A DNA stretch of 64,000 nt from Siphonodentalium dalli (lineage: Eukaryota; Mollusca; Scaphopoda; Gadilida; Siphonodentaliidae), in assembly GCA_032622095.1 (NCBI GenBank), contig CP136069.1, positions 164,912,394 through 164,976,393 of the forward strand, in the 5' to 3' direction. A model generated the notes under the pieces. That model was not told the DNA's origin and searched no databases. It worked only from the letters and a program-made list of their open reading frames with translations. This document shows positions 24,701 through 34,800 of the stretch, piece by piece (within the stretch, counting starts at the first letter, position 1; every line of letters begins with the position of its first letter). The position numbers and the translations under genes were made by a program.

Positions 24701-27700
24701 GAACATGATGCTTTGATATGACTCGTAGTAGTTATCGGATGTGTTGCTTTGAGTTCATACTTACTTGAACATGATGCTGTGATATGATTCGTTGTAGTTA
24801 TCGGATGTGTTGGTTTGAGTTCATACTTACTTGAACATGATGCTTTGGTATGATTCGTTGTAGTTAGCGGATGTGTCGGTTTGAGTTCATACTTACTTGA
24901 ACACGATGCTTTGGTATGATTCGTTGTAGTTAGCGGATGTGTCGGTTTGAGTTCATACTTACTTGATCATGATGCTTTGATATGACTCGTAGCAGTTATC
25001 GGATGTGTTGGTTTGAGTTCATACAAGTTTACTTGAACATGAGGCTTTGATATGACTCGTAGCAGTTATCGGATGTGTTGGTTTGAGTTCATACTTACTT
25101 GAACACGAGGCTTTGATTTGATTCGTAGTAGTTATCGGATGTGTCGGTTTGTGTTCATACTTACTTGGTCATGATGCTTTGATATGACTCGTAGTTGTTA
25201 TCGGAAGTGTCGGTTTGAGTTCATACTTACTTGAACACGAGGCTTTGATCTGACTCGCAGTAGTTATCGGATGTGTCGGTTTGAGTTCATACTTACTTGA
25301 ACATGAGGCTTTGATATGACTCGTAGTAGCTATCGGATGTGTTGGTTTGAATTCATACTTACTTGAACATGAGGCTTTGATATGATTCGTTGTAGTTAGC
25401 GGATGTGTCGGGTTGAGTTCATACTTACTTGAACATGAGGCTTTGATATGACTCGTAGTAGTTATCGGAAATGTTGGTTTGAATTCATACTTACTTGAAC
25501 ATGAGGCTTTGATATGACTCGTAGTAGTTCTCGGACGTGTCGGTTTGAGATCTGACCTCGGACTGCACAGAAAGTCTATACAAAAAGAGAAAACATCAGG
25601 CAAACGTGAATGAGCAAATTAAACAATCGTGTCGCATTTTATCCAGGCGAATTGTTCATGCACAAACATCGACAGAATACACCCAACAAACCCACATCGG
25701 TCTGTCGTATGTGGGTATATCCCGTGAATATACATGTACGCCCGTGTAAATATACGAGTTGATACATCTTGTCATAGATTCTAGGTGCACATATTGGATT
25801 CCAAAGATACAATAGAGATATATGCTATAGCTCTATTCTTAACCTAAAAAGAAGTATGATATATCTGTCAGCAAATGGGTGACAATGTTTAATATATCAC
25901 ATTTTCCCAAATGCTTATAAGTGAGCATTTAACCCGTCCATGACGGGAGCCGCGCTGGTGCAGCATTAAAGACCCTGTGCCAGTGCATTCCCTTATATGC
26001 GAGTCTATCATGGGTTGCAAGGTAAATTTTGTTAGGCTAATGTATGCTCTTATATATGCGAGGCTCGCATATATAATCACAGGGCACAGGGCTTTCGCAA
26101 AATTTCAGGAAGCTCCAGTCATGGAAGGGTTAAATAAAGAAATGTGACTTTTTGATAAAAACTATGACCTTGACTAATTCTGATGATAAAGACACATAAA
26201 TACCTATTTTAAACCTCATAAAATTATTTTAAATGGTTACAAAATGGGTAACAAAGTTTCAACGAACATGGCTCATTCGAATATCCAAATTCTGTCTATC
26301 GTATTTATCGACCTCTTGCGATACCGGGAAAAAATCAAAAGCGAATATTATTAGGTGTAATTTGGAGCGCAAACCGTCAAGTGGCTTTAATATATCACAT
26401 ATTCCATGGCAATTAAATGCCTACAAATGATCAACATATAATGGGAAATTCTGAAAAGAGATGACCTTGACCAACTTGACCAAGGTCACACAATCCCGAT
26501 TCCCCTTTCCAAAAATGTTCAGCTTACAAAAGTCACAAAAGTCACGGACATACCGTTAAGGGGTCCCACTATATATATACTTGTAGGACCGCAATAATTC
26601 TTACGTCAGCTGCCTGTTTCACTATAGTTTTCGATTGTGGTTTCCTGTTGACGAATTCTAATGCGACCAGTTTTCTGTAGACCCGCATCGCCATGTGTAT
26701 CTCTCTCAGTCGGAGGAACCATCGTAGAAAGTAGATATCACCCTCGGGTGCCTCCAGGCGTTGACCAAGCCTGAGGAGGCTGGCTAGTAACTTCTGGATA
26801 TCTGGATAAGAATACATGTTATAAAGATTTGACTGGTTGAAATGGTTGAATGGGTGAACAGTGATGTGGTCGAACGATTCTCTATTCTCGAGGAATTTTG
26901 TTATATATTATTCTTTTATGATACCCAAAGGTCAATGTAGACGAATAGTTCAAATGGGGATAGGATACCAAGTCATGTGTTTTTATAAAATTCCGCTCCT
27001 CGGCAATTGTTACCCCATGTGTCAATGTAGACAACCATAAGAGGGTCAGGAACCTACGTCACCATTCAAGTCTCAAACCCAAAGATGTTAAATGTGTTTT
27101 AAACACATATGAACGTTTTTTTCTGACGATATAAACTAGTACATGAGCTGTGGACATTCACAATGCACATTAAAATATATGTAATCGTTCAAAACTGAAC
27201 TGAAATTTACGAGGAAAATAGGTATCGATTGTGCCCCAATTTTGAACAACAAACACACATTAACCGTTTAACCCTTTACCCAACAGAAGGGCCCTGTGCC
27301 AATGCATTCTCTTATATATGCGAGTCGACCATAGGTCGCCTCGCATATATAAGAGAATGCATTGGCTTAACACATTAAAAATTATAAAATTGTTAAAGAA
27401 TATAAGAAAAAATGTTAAAAAGTGTTAAAAAAAGATTTTTTTTAGGCCAATGCATTCTCTTATATATGCGAGGCGACCTATGGTCGACTCGCATATATAA
27501 GAGAATGCATTGGCACAGGGCATAACTGTAACTATCACAATGTGGTCAAGGAGCCGGTTCCAATGATATCCATATGTGTATGGTTCTATTGAGACAGACC
27601 GAAGATATTTTAGGCTGTTGAATCTTTATTTGGCCGGTTTGGCCGGTTTGTTGGGTAAAGGGTTAATAGATGTTCCGAAAATGCATGTAATCCCTTTCAG

Positions 27701-29523
27701 TCGCAAGTACAATGAGACATCTAGCTCATTCAATGCATGCATTCCAGATCACAGATATCCGAACGTCTGAAGTGACGGTGTGGAGATTACGTTAGTGACG
27801 TAGATGTTCCTAGACGCCTGAAGTGACGGTTTCGAGATTACATCAGTGACGTAGGTTCCTGGTCCTGGACGTCTGAAGTGACGGTTTCGAGATTACATCA
27901 GTGACGTAGGTTCCTGGTCCTGGACGTCTGAAGTGACGGTTTGGAGATTACATTAATTAGTGATGTAGGTTCCTGAACATCTGAAGTGACGGTTTGGATA
28001 TTACATTATTGATGTAGGTACTTGGGCGTCTGAAGTGACGGTTTGGAGATTGGATTAGTTATGATGGTTCCAGTCCCTGAACGTCTGAAGCGACGGTTTC
28101 GAGATTACATTAGTGACGTAGATTTCTGAACGACTGAAGCGACGGTTTCGAGATTATATTATTGATGTAGGCTCCTAGACGCCCGAAGTTACGGTTATAG
28201 ATTACATTAGTGGCGTAGGTTCCTGAACCCCTGAAGCGACGATATCGAGATTACATTAGTGGCGTATGTTCCTGGACGCCTGAAGTGACGGTTTGGAAAT
28301 TACATTAGTGACGTAGATTTCTGAACTTCTAAAGTGACGGTTTGGAGATTACATTAGTTATGTAGATTTCTTAACGTCTGAAGTGACGGTTTGGAGATTA
28401 CATTAGTGATGTAGGTTCCTGAACGTCTGAAGTGACGGTTTAGAGATTACATTAGTGGCGTGTGTTCCTGGACGCCTGAAGTGATGGTTTGGAGATTACA
28501 TTGGTGGGGTAGGCTCATGAACGTCTGAAGTGACGGTTTCGATATTACATTAGTGATGTAGGTTCCTGAACGTCTGAAGTGACGGTTTGGAGATTACATT
28601 AGTGATGTAGATTCCTGAACGTCTGAAGCGACGGTTTCGAGATTACATTTGTGGCGTATGTTCCTGGGCGCCTGAAGTGACGGTTTAGAGATTACATTAG
28701 TGGCGTGTGTTCCTGGACGCCTGAAGTGATGGTTTGGAGATTACATTGGTGGGGTAGGCTCATGAACGTCTGAAGTGACGGTTTCGATATTACATTAGTG
28801 ATGTAGGTTTCTTAACGTCTGAAGTGACGGTTTGGAGATTACATTAGTGATGTAGGTTCCTGAACGCCTGAAGTGACGGTTTGGAGATTATATCATAGTG
28901 ATGTAGGTTGCGTACCGTCTGCAGTGACGGTTTGGATATTACATTAGTGATGTAGCTTCCTGGACGCCTGAAGTGACGGTTTGGAGATTACATTATTGAT
29001 GTAGGTTCCTGAGCGTCTGAAGTGACGGTTTCGATATTACATTAGTGATGTAGGTTCCTGACCCTGCATAGGGTGATGGAGACAGATTACAGTATAGTTC
29101 TGTGTGTTCTCGTAAATCATGTTAATGGGGTAGTATAGGACGAGCGTATGGATGTGTAAGATGGATGTGTTATAGTAGGGGCATATTAAGGAAGTCGGCA
29201 GAGAAGATATATGACAAGTGGGGTAAACAGTCGTGCTACAGTCAGCATCGAGATGTAAATTCATGTAATCAATGTATAATATTCAATAGAGTTCGAAACC
29301 CAATACACACAAAAACCCAGCAGAGATGATGCATACATGCAACTAGTTATAAAGATGAGTGTTACAATCAAGTGTAACTAAAGTGAATATAATCGGCATT
29401 AGGTTATCATAGTCGAGTCTTCTAACAGAAAGCTCGTAATTCACATTCAAAAATGACACGCACACCATATCTCTCTCCAGTCCGCCCTTCTCTCTCTCAC
29501 TCATTCCCTCTCTTTCTCTCCCT

Positions 29524-29566
<43 letters not shown>

Positions 29567-31703
29567 CCGCTCTCTCTATGTCCGCGATACCGTGTTGATA
29601 TTTGCTGCTGTTCAAAGTTGTTTCATTCTTCAGGACGATGTATTGACCATTATGAACTATGTCCATGATGCGAAATCATACAATCAAATTTACGCAAGAA
29701 ATTAAAATGGAAAGTTCGTCTGACATTTTGTCGAAAGCATTCCACACATAAAAATGTCAGACCAACTTGCATCCATACTCTATGGAACGCAACAATATCA
29801 ACATCCATTATTTATATTTACACTCAACCGAGTCAACTGGCAGATTAAAAGAGTTTTAAGCGCCCATTTCCAACATTATTATCGTGGCTTGGTGCAAGTT
29901 GCGTCTACACAAAAATGGATGCAAGTTGGGAGTCAGCGCGCGACGTCATGTGACGCAATTTCGACCAAGCAACGTCCTGCATTCATGTTCCACAATACGA
30001 ATGGACGTGTGAGTGTATATATATGTGAACTGTATATGTATGTTTTCTGTATATACACACATGACACATGTATCCCATTAAGTTGTTTAACTGTTTATTA
30101 GGTACATGTTCCATTATATGGGGAGAAGATGGACCGGCAATTTGTAATAACATGTGCTCCAATCCCCATTTATCATCCATCTTCTTTGTAATGGAAAGTG
30201 TTTTATCACATAATTAGCTCCTAAACCTGGACTCATAGTGAGACACGCGTGTATTATGGGCACGCTCAGTGACGTACATGTAAGAGCTTAGCGTAATGAT
30301 GTCGTTGTCAGTGCCGTAGTTTATTATTAAGTTAATAATATAATTATGATATTAGATTGGTGTTGGGTTAGTGTTGACTGAGATAAACATGGATGATGAG
30401 AGTTGATGAACAATTTTGTCAACACGAAAGAACACATTTAAAATGGAACTATATTTTTTCTTGAAGGTGTCTTTACTTCCTCTTTGGTTGTGATAATGAA
30501 ATCAATATTAATTAGTTTTAACCTCAGCCGTTTCGATGTCGTTTTCCCTTACTAAAATATTGTTATATTTGACACAATGAATCTCAAATTCGTCGCAATT
30601 CTATACTAAATGTGTTAACCTCATCCACTAAATTGGATTCTAGTCGCGCTAAAGCTCAGCTCGAATGGAATTTAGTGCACTCGGTTAATAAATGTCGTAT
30701 ATCATTGCGACTCGTTAGAGATCCTCTGTATACTATATGTGTTGGATCATGAATAAAATATCTCACTCAGTCTCTCACCCGAGAATGGAAAGAACCTTAA
30801 ATAAATCTTTACGACTAAGTCGATGTTACAATACAGTGAGGCGTCTCAGGGGAAACATCTGTAGATTGATTACAATGCTGATTGCATTGACACCAAGGGA
30901 AACGTGAGCGAACGAATCTATTGCAACAAATTAGTGTGACTGTCATAAAGTGTTAGATGATTCCTGTGCGTTCGTTAACCCTTTACCCAACATAATGGCC
31001 ATGTGCCAATGCATTCTCTTATATATGCGAGTCGACCATAGGTCGCCTCGCATATATAAGAGAATGCATTGGCTTAACACATTAAAAATTATAAAATTGT
31101 TAAAGAATGTAAGAAAAAATGGTAAAAAGTGTTAATTTTTTTTTTTTTTAGGCCAATGCATTCTCTTATATATGCGAGGCGACCTATGGTCGACTCGCAT
31201 ATATAAGAGAATGCATTGGCACAGGGCATAACTGTAACTATCACAATGTGGTCAAGGAGCCGGTTCCAATGATATCCATATTTGTATGGTTTTATTGAGA
31301 CAGACCGAAGATATTTTAGGCTGTTGAAGCTTTATTTGGCCGGTTTTGGCCGGTTTGTTGGGTAAAGGGTTAAGGGGAGGCGCGCCAGCCAAAAGTGGAA
31401 AGATATAATGCACGGAACTCACACATTTAAGACGAAAATATCTGCCCAAATCTTACCATACGGAACCAACTGAAACTAAATTAGTGAAATTACTCACGAG
31501 TGCTGACCCGAATGTTCTAAAGCAGTTTGCAATCTTTGTGAAGTTGGGTTGTAAGACTATTGATAAGAATTAACTAATTGACAGCGGCAATTTATAACTA
31601 CATGATGGTGACGATGATGATGATAATGGTGATGGTGATGATGATGATGATGATGATTATGATGATGATGATGGTGATGATGATGATTATGATGACGATT
31701 ATA

Positions 31704-31742
<39 letters not shown>

Positions 31743-31758
31743 CTAATGGTGATGGTGG

Positions 31759-31797
<39 letters not shown>

Positions 31798-31798
31798 C

Positions 31799-31834
<36 letters not shown>

Positions 31835-34800
31835 GATGATGATGATGATGATGATAGTACAAATATGCACCTTTGCCATATGAAAATGATGATTATGATG
31901 ACGATTATGATGATGATGATGATGATGATGCTGCTAATGGTGATGGTGATGGTGGTGATGATGACGATGATGATGATGATAGTACAAATATGCACCTCTG
32001 CCATATGAAAATGGCAAGCCAGACAACAGTGACCCCCTTTTCTAAATATATGTATATATGTTAATTATTCAATACTCTGTATTCGCCACTTAATTGTGAC
32101 ATTGAGTGAAATAAACAATCAAAACAAAGAATTTCTCTAGATCTATCTGGCAAAAAATCTTGAATTTCACATACCATGATCTTCATTGCATAGCCTATAG
32201 AATCTGAGCAATTATTAAGAGACGATAAAAACAATGGATTTTAATACATTTGAGAGGTTGAAAATATATATTATTTTTGTTGTCCTTTCGGTACCAAGAG
32301 CTGCTAGAATAATTAATAATTTCACACAACACTCAAATCACCAAATATCTTACTGACTTGGCTCAATGAGAGGAGGCTTTATTTGTATTATAATGTTGAG
32401 TAAGTTTTTCAATTGCATAATATAGCATCATAACCCCAATCACAAATATTCCAACCCAAATGAAAACTAATTTTGATATGCAGTGTGTCCACTCAAGCAG
32501 GGTACAATCAACTAGAATTGGGCCACAGTGTTAAGAGATATGGTGGTCACCTTTACGTTGGTTATGAACCCATGACTCAGAATTCATCTCAGTCCAATTT
32601 TTCACTGATCAAAAGTCATGACATGAATAGTTTTACATATAGAAAATTATTAATGGGTAGTTGCCTTTCTAAAAAAAATCATTAAATTTCATGAATCTCC
32701 TCTCATGGTCTTCAGATATGATATCATGGATATATGAACTGCAGTTTTGAAAACAATCTATTTTTAGAAGTTCTTGGTACCGGAAACAGTGACCCAGAAT
32801 TCATCTCAGCGCATTTGTCCACTACTCAACAGGCATGACATGAACATTTTTTAAATATAGAAAATTTCTCATGGGTAGTTGCCTTTCACATTGAAAATAA
32901 TTAGTAAATTTCATGATTCTCCTCTCATGATCTTCATATATGATAACATCGATATATGAACTGCGCTTTTGAAAACAATCTATTTTACAGAAGTTCTAGG
33001 TACCGAAAAACAGTGGAATTTTAATTATTTTTCATGCCATAACAGTGAAGTAAATGAGGTAAGTAAATGAGGTTATAATATCCGATGGGTCGATGGTTCT
33101 TATATATTGTGTCACAACAATCGCCTTTACCAAATTTCACAAAGAAATTCCTGATATAATTTGAGAAAATCCATTTTGAAATACCAGGAAATGTTGGCAA
33201 AACGTGCGTTTGACCCTTCAGCTTCATAAGAGATATTTCGCAAACTCACTGAAAGAGTTACGCCTACGTTTAGCCAGTATTCCATCAAACGAGTCAACAA
33301 GATAGAGGATTACGAACCCACATACATACAGTGATAAACATACCAGTATCTCATCAAACGAGTCAACAAGATAGAGGATTACGAACCCACAGACATACAG
33401 TGATAAACATACCAGTATCTCATCAAACGAGTCAACAAGATAGAGGATTAATAACCCACAGACATACAGTGATAAACATACCAGTATCTCATCAAACGAG
33501 TCAACAAGATAGAGGATTACGAACCCACAGACATACAGTGATAAACATACCAGTATCTCATCAAACGAGTCAACAAGATAGAGGATTACGAACCCACAGA
33601 CATACAGTGATAAACATACCAGTATCTCATCAAACGAGTCAACAAGATAGAGGATTACGAACCCACAGACATACAGTGATAAACATACCAGTATCTCATC
33701 AAACGAGTCAACAAGATAGAGGATTACGAACCCACAGACATACAGTGATAAACATACCAGTATCTCATCAAACGAGTCAACAAGATAGAGGATTACGAAC
33801 CCACAGACATACAGTGATAAACATACCAGTATCTCATCAAACGAGTCAACAAGATAGAGGATTACGAACCCACAGACATACAGTGATAAACATACCAGTA
33901 TCTCATCAAACGAGTCAACAAGATAGAGGATTACGAACCCACAGACATACAGTGATAAACATACCAGTATCTCATCAAACGAGTCAACAAGATAGAGGAT
34001 TACGAACCCACAAACATACAGTGATAAACATACCAGTATATCTTCAAACGAGTCAACAAGATAGAGGATTAAGAACCCACAGACATACAGTGATAAACAT
34101 ACCAGTATCCCATCAAACGAGTCAACAAGATAGAGGATTAAGAACCCACAGACATACAGTGATAAACATACCAGTATCCCACCAAACGAGTCAACAAGAT
34201 AGAGGATAAATAACCCACAGACATACAGTGATAAACATACCAGTATCCCATCAAACGAGTCAACAAGATAGAGGATAACGAACCCACATACATACAGTGA
34301 TAAACATACCAGTACCCCATCAAACGAGTCAACAAGATAGAGGATTAAGAACCCACAGACATACAGTGATAAACATACCAGTATCCTATCAAACGAGTCA
34401 ACAAGATAGAGGATTACGAACCCACAGACATACAGTGATAAACATACCAGTATCCCATCAAACGAGTCAACAAGATAGAGGATTAAGAACCCACAGACAT
34501 ACAGTGATAAACATACCAGTATCCCACCAAACGAGTCAACAAGATAGAGGATTAATAACCCACAGACATACAGTGATAAACATACCAGTATCTCATCAAA
34601 CGAGTCAACAAGATAGAGAATTACGAACCCACAGACATACAGTGATAAACATACCAGTATCCCACCAAACGAGTCAACAAGATAGAGGATTACGAACCCA
34701 CAAACATACAGTGATAAACATACCAGTATCTCATCAAACGAGTCAACAAGATAGAGAATTACGAACCCACAGACATACAGTGATAAACATACCAGTATCC

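Noticed and set aside
23894-25494. CRISPR array (regular 66-bp repeats)
   Set aside because: Units are contiguous with no spacers, the genome is eukaryotic, and the unit derives from an exon.
25495-25575. Alternative frame of the MPP exon reading [20 protein letters not shown]
   Set aside because: It looks protein-like, but the phase-0 frame joins in frame to both neighbours and gives the conserved L27 core, so the alternative is discarded.
25169-25603. 144-codon - strand ORF of 22-residue repeats
   Set aside because: It is the third frame through the exon and the 66-bp array; the true exon ends at the donor at 25495.
31578-32064. Poly-Met, poly-Ile and poly-Asp ORFs
   Set aside because: Artefacts of the (GAT)n microsatellite, open in several frames on both strands.
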